Assembly: GCA_964386435.1 (NCBI GenBank)
Contig: CAYLSV010000013.1
Span: forward strand, 1-58,419
Direction: 5' to 3'
DNA: 58,419 nucleotides
Origin: CAYLSV01 sp964386435
GTDB taxonomy: Bacteria > Planctomycetota > Phycisphaerae > Tepidisphaerales > Tepidisphaeraceae
In this document: one piece after another, positions 8,754-16,555 of the stretch
How positions within the stretch are numbered: the stretch's first letter is position 1
How the letters are laid out: each line of letters starts with the position of its first letter
The notes under the pieces: model-generated
Told to the model about the DNA's origin: nothing
Databases searched by the model: none
Seen by the model: the letters and a program-made list of their open reading frames with translations, nothing else
Position numbers and translations under genes: made by a program

Positions 8754-11240
8754 TCAGCGACGCCGCATGAGCCCCAGTCCGTTTGCTGCCAGCACCGACA
8801 TCGCCGCCGGCTCCGGCACATTGGCGGCCCAATCGTCGATCAACCCCAGATCGCCCGCCGCCGCCACGCTGCCGCCGAAGATCGAGTCGCCGAAGTTCGC
8901 CCGCAGTTCACCAAAGTCGGCCAGATTCACCACGCCGTCCAAGTTGAAGTCGGCCGCCGAGCGGCCCTCGTCGCCAAAGTCGCCGCGCAGGATGCCGAAG
9001 TCGGCCAAGTTCACCACGCCGTCGAAGTTCGCATCGCCCCTTTGCAGCCGCACCGGCTCGAGCGTGATCTCGCCGTCGCCATAGACGATGTCGAACCGCA
9101 AGCCTGGCAGGCCCAAGTCGTCGCTCACCTGATCGAAGGTGCCCGATCGGCTGGCGTGCGAGAAGATGGCGAACTCGTCCCCCGGCAACGGCTCGACCCC
9201 GCCGCCGGCCGTCACGTCCAGCCGCCCCGCCACCGTCAAATCGCCGGCAACCTCGACGCGGTCGAACTCGCCCAAGTCGAGGCCGAACAGCTCGATCTCC
9301 GTGGCGGACCCGCTGCCGAGGAACAAATCGCCGCCGAACTCCACGACGGCCGGGCTGAACCCCGGCCGCAAATCACCCTCGATGAACACGTCGCCCCCGC
9401 CGGAGACGCCGTTGCCGCTCAGGCTGCCGAGGAAGACGGCGGCGCTGGTCCGTGTGCCGGCGGCGGAGACACGGATGGTGCCGCTGTTGGTGATGTCGTC
9501 GTAGAAGACGGCCTCGCCGCCGCCGGTGACGACGATGGAGCCGGTTTGCCCGCCGCCGCTGTTGTTGTTGATGTCGCCGAAGACGTCGACCGTGCCGCCG
9601 ACGACGGTCATGTTGCCGCCTCGCTGCTCGATGCCTTGGTCGAACCGCAGAACGCCGTCGCGGGCGACGATTTGGCCGGGCGTGTAGTTGACGGTGCCGG
9701 TGAAGAAGTTGCCCACGGCCAGCGCGTTGACGGCCGTGCCCTTCACGTGCAGTTCGGCGGGACCGTTGGAGTCGAGGCGGTTGCCCAGCACCTCGACCCG
9801 GCCGCCGTTCTCGAAGTCCCGGTCGCCGACGCCGAGGAACCCGCCGAAGGCATCGACCTCCAGCGTGTGGCCCGCCTCGATCGTCACGTTGGCCGGGCCG
9901 GTGGTCACGAAGCCGTCGGGCGAGAGGATGCGGCTCGGCCCCGTGCCCTGGACGAACATGAAGCCGCGGGACGCGCCCGCCCCGCCGCCGATGCGGGCTT
10001 GGCCGTCGGCGGCGATGGTGAGGGTGCCGTCGCCGACCACGTCGCCGTAGACGGTCGCCCGCTCGAAGCCTGCGGAGCCGATCGTGAGCCCGGCACCGTC
10101 CAGCTTGAGCGATCCCGCCGAGAACGAGGCGACGCCGTTGTCAGGATTGGCGACACTCGCGCCTGAGCCGCTGAAGCTCAGCCGGCCGCCGACGTCGAGT
10201 ACGGGGTTGTTGTAGAGCGTTGCCGTGGTATCGATCGTGACGTCGCCGCCGACGCGGACCGATCGGTTGAGGTTGGCGGTGAGGCCGGTGCCGGTGATGA
10301 GCAGGTCGCCGCTGTACTGGGTGCGGGCACGAAGGGCGAGGCTATGGGCGAGGCCGACGCTGACGGCCGTGAAGGTGCCGGCCGGTGTGCCGCTAATTTG
10401 GCCCGCAGTGTCACTGCCCCAGGAGGCGATGGACCCGTCCGGGCGAATCGCGCTGCTGGCATCGCCGCCGGCATCGGTGGCCACAAAGGTGCCAGTGGGC
10501 GTGCCGTTGAGCTGCCCAAAGGAGTTGTTGCCCCAATCGATGACTTCGCCAGAGGCCCGCAGTGCCACGGTGTGCCTTAGGCCCCCGGCGACGGCGGTGA
10601 AGGTGCCGGACGGCGTGTTGTTCAGCTGTCCGCTCGAGTTGTCGCCCCAGTCGACCAGTCTGCCCGATCGCAGGATCGCGACGCTGTGAAAGCCTCCGGC
10701 CGCGACGGCGATGGTCTCGTCGTCCTCATCGAAGGGCCCGCCGTTCTGTTGCCCGAAGCTGTTGCTGCCCCAGCTGAGGGCTCGGTCGCTGCCGCGGATG
10801 GCGGTGCCGTGGTTCAATCCGAGGCTCGCAGCCCGGAAGCTGCCGCTGGGCAGGTCGCTCGAGACGTCGCCGCTGCTTCCCCAGGCAACCAGACGGTTGT
10901 CGGACCGCACGGCCACGGTGACGCCGCTGCCGGCGTCAACGGACAAGAAGGTGCCGAACGGCGTCCCGTCGAGTTGCCCCAGATCGTTCTGGCCCCAATC
11001 GACGAGCGAGCTGTCTTCTCGGATGGCCACGCTGTGCCGCGTACCCGCGGAGACGGCGAGAAAGCTGCCCTGCGGAATGTTGTCGAGTTGGCCGTCGTCG
11101 TTGCTGCCCCACCCGACGATCTCGCCGCCGTCGCTGAGCAGGCCGACATTCTGCTGGGAAAAAGCGGGCGAGGCGGCGAGCGTGACGACAACGGCCGTGG
11201 TCAGGCGGCGACGGTTCACGAACAGGGGGCGGTTCGGCAT
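8754..11240 (-). CDS. RCC1-repeat (seven-bladed propeller) PEP-CTERM protein with dockerin-like repeats
   Basis: About 828 residues. The signal peptide starts MPNRPLFVNRRRLTTAVVV and ends near SPAFSQQ. Seven RCC1-type blades follow in the first 320 residues, each with a DWG, AWG or SWG core and AVSAGxxHSVA spacing, for example SSLVDWGQNDLGQLDGTP. A beta-rich region follows (FSGSGASVANP, VGGTVDVFGDINNNSGGG). It ends with two dockerin-like loops (DANFDGVVNLADFGILR, DFNLDGVVNLADFGELR) and the sorting signal VPEPAAMSVLAANGLGLMRRR. Likely an exosortase-processed surface protein; the ligand of the propeller is unknown. Start ATG 11240 is chosen because upstream codons precede the signal peptide and lack family character. 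Confidence 0.85.
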   Translation of the reverse strand: MPNRPLFVNRRRLTTAVVVTLAASPAFSQQNVGLLSDGGEIVGWGSNDDGQLDNIPQGSFLAVSAGTRHSVAIREDSSLVDWGQNDLGQLDGTPFGTFLSVDAGSGVTVAVRSDNRLVAWGSSGDVSSDLPSGSFRAASLGLNHGTAIRGSDRALSWGSNSFGQQNGGPFDEDDETIAVAAGGFHSVAILRSGRLVDWGDNSSGQLNNTPSGTFTAVAGGLRHTVALRASGEVIDWGNNSFGQLNGTPTGTFVATDAGGDASSAIRPDGSIASWGSDTAGQISGTPAGTFTAVSVGLAHSLALRARTQYSGDLLITGTGLTANLNRSVRVGGDVTIDTTATLYNNPVLDVGGRLSFSGSGASVANPDNGVASFSAGSLKLDGAGLTIGSAGFERATVYGDVVGDGTLTIAADGQARIGGGAGASRGFMFVQGTGPSRILSPDGFVTTGPANVTIEAGHTLEVDAFGGFLGVGDRDFENGGRVEVLGNRLDSNGPAELHVKGTAVNALAVGNFFTGTVNYTPGQIVARDGVLRFDQGIEQRGGNMTVVGGTVDVFGDINNNSGGGQTGSIVVTGGGEAVFYDDITNSGTIRVSAAGTRTSAAVFLGSLSGNGVSGGGDVFIEGDLRPGFSPAVVEFGGDLFLGSGSATEIELFGLDLGEFDRVEVAGDLTVAGRLDVTAGGGVEPLPGDEFAIFSHASRSGTFDQVSDDLGLPGLRFDIVYGDGEITLEPVRLQRGDANFDGVVNLADFGILRGDFGDEGRSAADFNLDGVVNLADFGELRANFGDSIFGGSVAAAGDLGLIDDWAANVPEPAAMSVLAANGLGLMRRR

Positions 11241-11369
11241 CGAGAAGGTCCGGCTTGGGGTGAATCCGCCGGGCTTCGACCACGTGCCGGCGCGGCGGGG
11301 CCGGCAACGTACCAGAAATTTGCAAGTGTTCAAGATGGTAACAAGGACTTAACGACACCGCGGGCCGGG

Positions 11370-11419
11370 NNNNNNNNNNNNNNNNNNNNNNNNNNNNNNN
11401 NNNNNNNNNNNNNNNNNNN
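11370..11419. other. Assembly gap (50 N) downstream of ahcY
   Basis: Fifty N between the start region of the RCC1 protein and the stop codon of S-adenosylhomocysteinase. The flanks 11241-11369 and 11420-11429 hold no gene that I can see. Any promoter of the RCC1 gene should lie in 11241-11369, but I cannot name one with confidence. Confidence 0.95.
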
Positions 11420-11429
11420 TGCCGCCGGT

Positions 11430-12943
11430 TTAGTAGCGGTAGTGCTCGGGCTTGTACGGGCCGTCGACGGGGACGCCGATGTAGTCGGCTTGCTCCTGGC
11501 TCAGCTCGGTGATCTTGACGCCCAGCTTGTCGAGGTGCAGGCGGGCGACCTTCTCGTCGAGCTTCTTCGGCAGCAGGTAGACCTTGTTCTCCGAGTAATC
11601 GACGCCCGACAAATTCTCCTTGCCTTCTTGGAACAGGGCGAGGTCGATCTGGGCGATCGTCTGGTTGGTGAAGCTGGCGGACATGACGAACGACGGGTGG
11701 CCGGTGGCGCAGCCGAGGTTCAGCAGGCGGCCCTCGGCGAGGATCAAGACGCTCTTGCCGGTGTCCTCGAAGGTGAACATGTCGTACTGCGGCTTGATGT
11801 TGGTCTTCTTCGTGACCTTCTCAAGCTCGGCCATCTCGATCTCGTTATCGAAGTGGCCGATGTTGCCTTGTCCTTCATCTGCCGCATGTGGTCGGCGGTG
11901 ATGATCTTGTAGTTGCCGGTCGTCGTGATGAAGATGTCGGCCTCCTCGAGGGTCTCCTCGAGCGGCTTGACCTCGAAGCCCTCCATCGACGCCTGCAGGG
12001 CGCAGATCGGGTCAATCTCGGTTACGATCACGCGGGCACCCTGCCCCTTGAGGCTCTGGGCGCTGCCCTTGCCGACGTCGCCGTAGCCGCAGACGACGGC
12101 AACCTTGCCGCTGACCATGACGTCGGTCGCGCGGAACAAGCCGTCGATCAGCGAGTGGCGGCAGCCGTAGAGGTTGTCGAACTTGCTCTTGGTGCAAGAG
12201 TCGTTGACGTTGATGGCCGGGAAGGCGAGGGTGCCTTCCTTCTGGTACTTGACCAGGTTCTTCACGCCGGTGGTCGTCTCCTCGGTGACGCCCTTGCACG
12301 TCTTGGCCGCCTTGACCCAGCGCTGGTTGTCGGCCTCGATGGTCTTGGCGAGGATCTTGAGAACTTCCTTGTACTCGGCGTTGTCGGTCGTCTCGGGGCC
12401 GGGCACGCTGCCGGCCTCGGCGAACTCCTTGCCCTTGAGGATCAGGAGCGTGGCGTCGCCGCCGTCGTCGACGATCTGGTCCGGGCCCTGCCCATCACCG
12501 AAGTCGAGCATGCGCTCGGTGCAGGCCCAGTACTCCTCGAGCGTCTCGCCCTTCCAGGCGAACGTCGGCACGCCCTGCGGGTTCTCGATGGTGCCCTTGG
12601 GGCCGACGACGACGGCGGCGGCGGCGTGGTCCTGGGTGCTGAAGATGTTGCAGCTGCACCAGCGCACGTTGGCGCCCAACGCCGTGAGCGTCTCGATCAG
12701 CACGGCCGTCTGCACGGTCATGTGCAGGCTGCCGCCGATGTTCAGGCCCGCCAGCGGCTGGCTCGGGCCGTACTCTTCGCGGCAGGCGATCAGGCCGGGC
12801 ATCTCGACCTCGGCCAGCTCGATCTCCTTGCGACCCCAATCGGCCAGTGAGATGTCGGCAATCTTGTACTCGGCAACGCCGGCGGCGTCGTCGGCAACGG
12901 GGGTGGTGGTGGTGACTTTGGGTTCGGTGGCGAGTTGTGTCAT
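11430..12943 (-). CDS. ahcY: S-adenosylhomocysteinase, interrupted by an apparent 10-nt deletion
   Basis: Hydrolyses S-adenosylhomocysteine to adenosine and homocysteine in the SAM cycle (NAD-dependent, cytosolic). The family is unmistakable: LNIGGSLHMTVQTAVLIETL, WCSCNIFSTQDHAAAA, NVNDSCTKSKFDNLYGCRHS, the NAD loop VVCGYGDVGKGSAQSLKGQG, and the C-terminus KPEHYRY. Near 11864-11868 the frame breaks: after MRQMKDKA the second part continues in another frame as NIGHFDNEIEMAELEKV. The family has about three more residues here (IVxN), so about 10 nt are missing between two GGC-like repeats. The enzyme is normally essential, and a gap lies 10 nt beyond the stop codon, so a sequence error is the likelier explanation. 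It is preceded by a small membrane protein and an ArsR-methyltransferase gene on the same strand. Confidence 0.92.
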
Positions 12944-12951
12944 GGTGTGTG

Positions 12952-12978
12952 GTCCGTGGTCAGTAGTCCGTGGTCAGT
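12952..12978. repeat. Tandem 13-nt direct repeat in the ahcY leader
   Basis: GTCCGTGGTCAGT occurs at 12952-12964 and again at 12966-12978, one base apart, just upstream of the ahcY start codon at 12943. It lies in the 63-nt spacer after the small membrane gene. Function unknown; it does not fold like an SAH riboswitch as far as I can judge by eye. Confidence 0.75.
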
Positions 12979-13006
12979 TGCTGAGAGTGTGATTTGTTAG
13001 ACGAAG

Positions 13007-13198
13007 CTATGGGTTCGCAGGTGCCGGAGGGATGCGGACTGGCGGCGGCGGAGGCAGAGTTACTGGCGTGACGAAGAACCAGAGAGCCATGCTCGCCAGA
13101 ATGACCAAGAGCAGTGACACGCTCACGACTGCAAGAACGATGAGCAAGAGCCGTGACTTCGGCGAGCGTCGAGGCGTGGCATAGTCAACGGGCTCCAT
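13007..13198 (-). CDS. Small single-pass membrane protein, unknown function
   Basis: 63 residues: a basic N-terminus (MEPVDYATPRRSPKSR), one hydrophobic helix of about 28 residues (LLLIVLAVVSVSLLLVILAS and on), and a proline-rich tail (TLPPPPPVRIPPAPANP). The start codon overlaps the end of the ArsR-methyltransferase gene by 14 nt, which suggests translational coupling and a real gene. ahcY follows 63 nt downstream. I do not recognise a family. A role linked to the SAM cycle is possible by position only. Confidence 0.6.
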   Translation of the reverse strand: MEPVDYATPRRSPKSRLLLIVLAVVSVSLLLVILASMALWFFVTPVTLPPPPPVRIPPAPANP

Positions 13199-14195
13199 CG
13201 GCGTCCTCCTTCACGGCCGAGGCGACGAACAGGGCCGGGCCTTCGCCGTCGGGGGGTTGGGGTTGGTAGGTCGTGAGCGTCAGGTTGGCGGCGGCGAGGG
13301 CGGCTTGCAGCTCGGCCTCGGCGACGCCGGGGCGGAGTTGGCCCAGCTCGCGGCGGAAGTCGTCGCGGTCGTGCGGCAAGAGGTCGACGATCACCGCCCG
13401 GCCGCCGGCGTCGAGGACGCGGCTCATCTCCGCCAGCACGTCGGCGAAGTCGTCGAGGTAGCTGAGCACCAGCGACAACACCGCCGCGTCGGCCTCGCCG
13501 TTGGAAAGCGGCAGGTCATCCAGTTCGCCCGAACGGAGGTCAATGTTCGCGGCACCCTTCACGCGTTGCTTCGCGGCGGCGAGCATGGCGGCGTTGTTGT
13601 CGACGCCGATCACCCGCCGCACATGAGGGGCGACGGCGGCGAGCGTCTGCCCCGTGCCGCAGCCGAGGTCGGCGACGGTGTAGTCGGCCGGCAAGAGGGC
13701 TAAATGGGCCGCCTGCTCCCAGCCGTGGCCGTAGAAGCGTTGCCGCAAATCGTCCCACGCCCCGGCCTTGCCGCTAAAGAATGATCGGGCCGCCGCGGCC
13801 GTGTCGCGCTGGGCTAGACGGCGCTTGAGCCGCAGCGAATCCTGCCGGATGGTCGCCCAATCGTCGGTCTGCCCGCGCGCAACGAGCCAAAGCTGCCGGG
13901 CCGGGTCGTCGAGTTCATCGAGCAGCGTGCGATAAAGGTGGGCCGTGCCCCGCCGGCGGCTCTTGACCCAGCCCTGATCGGCCAGCGTCTTGAGGTGCCG
14001 GCTGACCGTGCTCTGGGGCGTCTGCAGCACGTCACACAAATCGGCCACCCCCAACTCCTGCCGCTCCAAAAGCCGCAGCAACCGCAGCCGCGTCGGATCG
14101 GCCAGCGACCCCATCCACCCCAGCAGCGGCGCGAGCGGCCCCGCCGACGGGGCATCGGCGACGCGGGGTGCGGGTTGGGCAACGGCGGGGTTCAT
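13185..14195 (-). CDS. ArsR-family HTH / SAM-dependent methyltransferase fusion, probable SAM-cycle regulator (SahR-like)
   Basis: 336 residues. Residues about 25-110 are an ArsR winged helix (LADPTRLRLLRLLERQELGV, LCDVLQTPQSTVSRHLKTL). Residues about 140-300 are a class I methyltransferase fold: VADLGCGTGQTLAAV (motif I), VIGVDNNAAMLAAA, and LSLVLSYLDDFADVLAEMSR. By family knowledge such fusions, for example SahR in Proteobacteria, sense SAH or SAM and repress SAM-cycle genes. Here ahcY lies two genes downstream on the same strand, which fits. Start ATG at 14195 (MNPAVAQPAP) lies just past a candidate promoter and inverted repeat (14222-14279), so autoregulation is likely. No shift or missing key residue is seen. 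Confidence 0.85.
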   Translation of the reverse strand: MNPAVAQPAPRVADAPSAGPLAPLLGWMGSLADPTRLRLLRLLERQELGVADLCDVLQTPQSTVSRHLKTLADQGWVKSRRRGTAHLYRTLLDELDDPARQLWLVARGQTDDWATIRQDSLRLKRRLAQRDTAAAARSFFSGKAGAWDDLRQRFYGHGWEQAAHLALLPADYTVADLGCGTGQTLAAVAPHVRRVIGVDNNAAMLAAAKQRVKGAANIDLRSGELDDLPLSNGEADAAVLSLVLSYLDDFADVLAEMSRVLDAGGRAVIVDLLPHDRDDFRRELGQLRPGVAEAELQAALAAANLTLTTYQPQPPDGEGPALFVASAVKEDADGAR

Positions 14196-14221
14196 GAAGA
14201 TTTCACGTGCCGACCGGCTGA

Positions 14222-14279
14222 TCCATCCGTTCATCCGGCTCGACGGATGGAAGCATAGCGGCTGTTCGCGTCGAATCAA
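14222..14279 (-). promoter_or_regulatory. Sigma70-like promoter with overlapping inverted-repeat operator of the ArsR-methyltransferase operon
   Basis: Read on the minus strand: TTGATT (14279-14274), 16 nt, TATGCT (14257-14252), then immediately the inverted repeat TCCATCCG-N14-CGGATGGA (14251-14222). The transcription start would fall within the repeat, and the ATG is 27 nt beyond it. This is the geometry expected for an operator through which the ArsR-type protein represses its own operon. It was found by eye and is not tested. Confidence 0.6.
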
Positions 14280-14337
14280 GCGATGTCGTTTCAGGAATCG
14301 GCGAAAGCATCGGGCACCTCCCGGCTACGTCGTCCCG

Positions 14338-15246
14338 TCACTTTGCCGCCTCAACCGCCGCCGCCAGCACGTCAACCAGCGCCTGTTGGCCGGCGGCGTT
14401 GGGGTGGATTTGGTCGCGGTAGAGCGACCCGACGCCCGCCGCGCGGTAAATCGGCCGGGCCTCGATCCACGGCACGCCGGCCGCCTCCGCCACCTCGGCG
14501 AGGGCGGCGTGGCCGTCGAGCCACCCGCCGTCGGGCGCGGCTTCGGATCGCTCGGCATGGTGCACCACGGCCACCCGCACGCCGGCCGCTTTTAGCTCTT
14601 CGAGGAGTGTCGTCAGGGCCGCTGTCGCCCGTTGCGTGTCGGTTGCCAACTGCTCAATGGTCGGCTCGGGCTTAGTTTTGTTCAGCCCGAGCGCGCGGCT
14701 GATCCTCGGCCACAGGTACCGGCCGACACCATCGTCCAGTGCCAGCCACGGGTCGCGGGTGGGAGCGGGCGACGCCTTCATCGCGTCGGCCGCATCGTGG
14801 CTGCTGACGACGATGATGACCGTCTCTGCCCCCAGGGTGCCAAACCGTCGGTACCAAGCGAGCAGGTTGCCCGGCCCCCACGAGCCGGCCGAGACGTTGC
14901 CGACGTCGCCGTTGATCCGCCGGGCCAGCAACGCGGTCGCCAGTTCCGAGTCGTCCGTCAGGTTGCCGCCGTTGACGACGCTGTCGCCCATGACCAGCAC
15001 CCGCGGCTCGATGTCAATCGCGTTGCGCATGAACTGCTCGTTCACGCGAATCGTGTTGCCGAAGCGGTGGTAGGTGCCGGGCACGAAGTGGTACTCCAAC
15101 GCCGGGTCGGGCACGATTAGCGGCGGGTCGCCCAGCCCCAACCCGAACCGGGCGACGAGCTCGCCGACGATTAACAAAGTGGCCAGTACGCCGACCGCCC
15201 AAAGGAGCTTGCGGCGGCGGCGTTTTGGCGCGGGGGCGTCGGGCAT
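14338..15246 (-). CDS. Membrane-anchored SGNH/GDSL-type hydrolase
   Basis: About 302 residues. A basic N-terminus (MPDAPAPKRRRRK) and one membrane helix (LLWAVGVLATLLIVGELVA) tether it, probably facing the periplasm. The hydrolase core shows VLVMGDSVVNGGNL (block I, nucleophile Ser in GDS), NVSAGSWGPGN (block II/III, G and N) and YRDQIHPNAAGQ (block V, Asp-x-x-His). Such enzymes act as esterases or as O-acetyl transferases or hydrolases on sugars; the substrate is unknown. Start ATG 15246 is three codons into the open frame and 40 nt from the divergently transcribed FAD reductase gene. Confidence 0.8.
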   Translation of the reverse strand: MPDAPAPKRRRRKLLWAVGVLATLLIVGELVARFGLGLGDPPLIVPDPALEYHFVPGTYHRFGNTIRVNEQFMRNAIDIEPRVLVMGDSVVNGGNLTDDSELATALLARRINGDVGNVSAGSWGPGNLLAWYRRFGTLGAETVIIVVSSHDAADAMKASPAPTRDPWLALDDGVGRYLWPRISRALGLNKTKPEPTIEQLATDTQRATAALTTLLEELKAAGVRVAVVHHAERSEAAPDGGWLDGHAALAEVAEAAGVPWIEARPIYRAAGVGSLYRDQIHPNAAGQQALVDVLAAAVEAAK

Positions 15247-15286
15247 GCCGCACATTATCGGCGTACCATGTCGGCGAGGTCAGGCG

Positions 15287-16516
15287 ATGGCGGTTCAGCA
15301 TTTCCAGCACGTGCTCATCGGCGGCGGCGTGGCGAGCGCCGCGGCGGCCACGGTGCTGCGCCGCCTCGACGCCACGGCCGAGATCGCGCTGGTCGCGGGC
15401 GAGCGGGTGCGGCCTTACCACCGGCCGCCGCTCTCGAAGATGTATTTGCGGGGCGAGCTGCCGCGGTCGGCGTTGCCGGTGATGCCCGAGGGGGCCGACG
15501 CGTCGCGGCAGGTGACGCTCCGAACGAACACGCGGGCCGCGGCGCTTGATCCGAGTCGGCGGCTGGTCACGCTGAGCAGCGGCGAGCAGTTGGCGTACGA
15601 CAATTTGTTGCTGGCCACCGGGGCCCGCCCCAAGTCGCTCGACGTGCCCGGCGGCGACCTGCCGGGGCTGCATTACTTGCGGACCGTTGACGATTCCGAC
15701 GTGCTGAGAACCGTCGCCAACCGCCGGCCGGGCCAGGCGGGCGTCGTCATCGGCGGCGGGCGGTTGGGGGTCGAGCTTGCCGCTTCGTTCGCCCGCCTCG
15801 GCACGCGGGTCACGCTGCTCGCCAAGCACGCCAAACTCTGGCCGCACGCGCTGGGCGACCGCCTCTCGACGGTTCTTTGCGACCTTCTCTCAGAGGGCGG
15901 CATCGATGTCCGCGTTGGCGACCCGTGCGTCCGCCTCGACGGAGACGGGCGGGTTCAGCGGGCGATTGCTGCGAGTGGCGACGCGGTGCCGTGCGACTTC
16001 GCCGTCGCCGCCGTGGGCGCGACGGCCGATACCCGCCTTGCCCGTGGCACCGCGTTGCATGTCGAGCGAGCGATCCTGACCGACGACCGCGCCCGCACCA
16101 ACCTCCCCGGCATCCATGCGGCCGGCGATTGTGCGAAGATGTTTGACCCCCGCTACGCCAAGCACCGCCACGTGGACCACTGGGATCATGCCGGCGTCAG
16201 CGGCGCAATCGCCGCGACCACCATGGCCGGCGGCGATGAGCCGTGGGCGGTGCCGAGTTGGTTCTTCACCGAAGTCTTCGGCCACGTCCTCAACGGCTGG
16301 GGTGAGCCCCGCCTGATCCACCACCGCCTCGTCCGCGGCAGCGGCCACCACACCTGCGAGATCGGCATCGACGCGAGCGACCGCATCTGCAGCGCCGTCA
16401 CCCTCGGCCGCCCAAGCGAACACGACGCCCTCCGCGACCTCGTCGCCGCCCGCACCGCCGTGGCCGGGCGGGAGGAAGCGCTGAAGGACGACACCCGGCC
16501 ATTGCCATCGGGTTGA
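15287..16516 (+). CDS. FAD-dependent NAD(P)H reductase of the ferredoxin-reductase/AIF type
   Basis: About 409 residues. The FAD motif is VLIGGGVASAAAATVLRRL at residues 8-26; RPYHRPPLSKMYLRGELP is the typical FAD-ring segment. The NAD(P) loop is GVVIGGGRLGVELAASFARL, and NLPGIHAAGDCAKMF is the second FAD motif (the usual GDVA is GDCA). The C-terminal domain (VPSWFFTEVFGHVLNGWGE) matches the reductase dimerisation domain. It would transfer electrons from NAD(P)H to a ferredoxin or similar acceptor; no ferredoxin or oxygenase gene is next to it. ATG 15287 has AGG 8 nt upstream. Confidence 0.85.
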   Translation: MAVQHFQHVLIGGGVASAAAATVLRRLDATAEIALVAGERVRPYHRPPLSKMYLRGELPRSALPVMPEGADASRQVTLRTNTRAAALDPSRRLVTLSSGEQLAYDNLLLATGARPKSLDVPGGDLPGLHYLRTVDDSDVLRTVANRRPGQAGVVIGGGRLGVELAASFARLGTRVTLLAKHAKLWPHALGDRLSTVLCDLLSEGGIDVRVGDPCVRLDGDGRVQRAIAASGDAVPCDFAVAAVGATADTRLARGTALHVERAILTDDRARTNLPGIHAAGDCAKMFDPRYAKHRHVDHWDHAGVSGAIAATTMAGGDEPWAVPSWFFTEVFGHVLNGWGEPRLIHHRLVRGSGHHTCEIGIDASDRICSAVTLGRPSEHDALRDLVAARTAVAGREEALKDDTRPLPSG

Positions 16517-16555
16517 TATGCAGGTTACTTCGCGTTGGAGGACGCCGTACGGTGC

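Noticed and set aside
12944..13006. SAH or SAM riboswitch before ahcY
   Set aside because: Only a 13-nt direct repeat is seen in the 63-nt spacer; there is no room for a SAM-I fold and no SAH-type core by eye.
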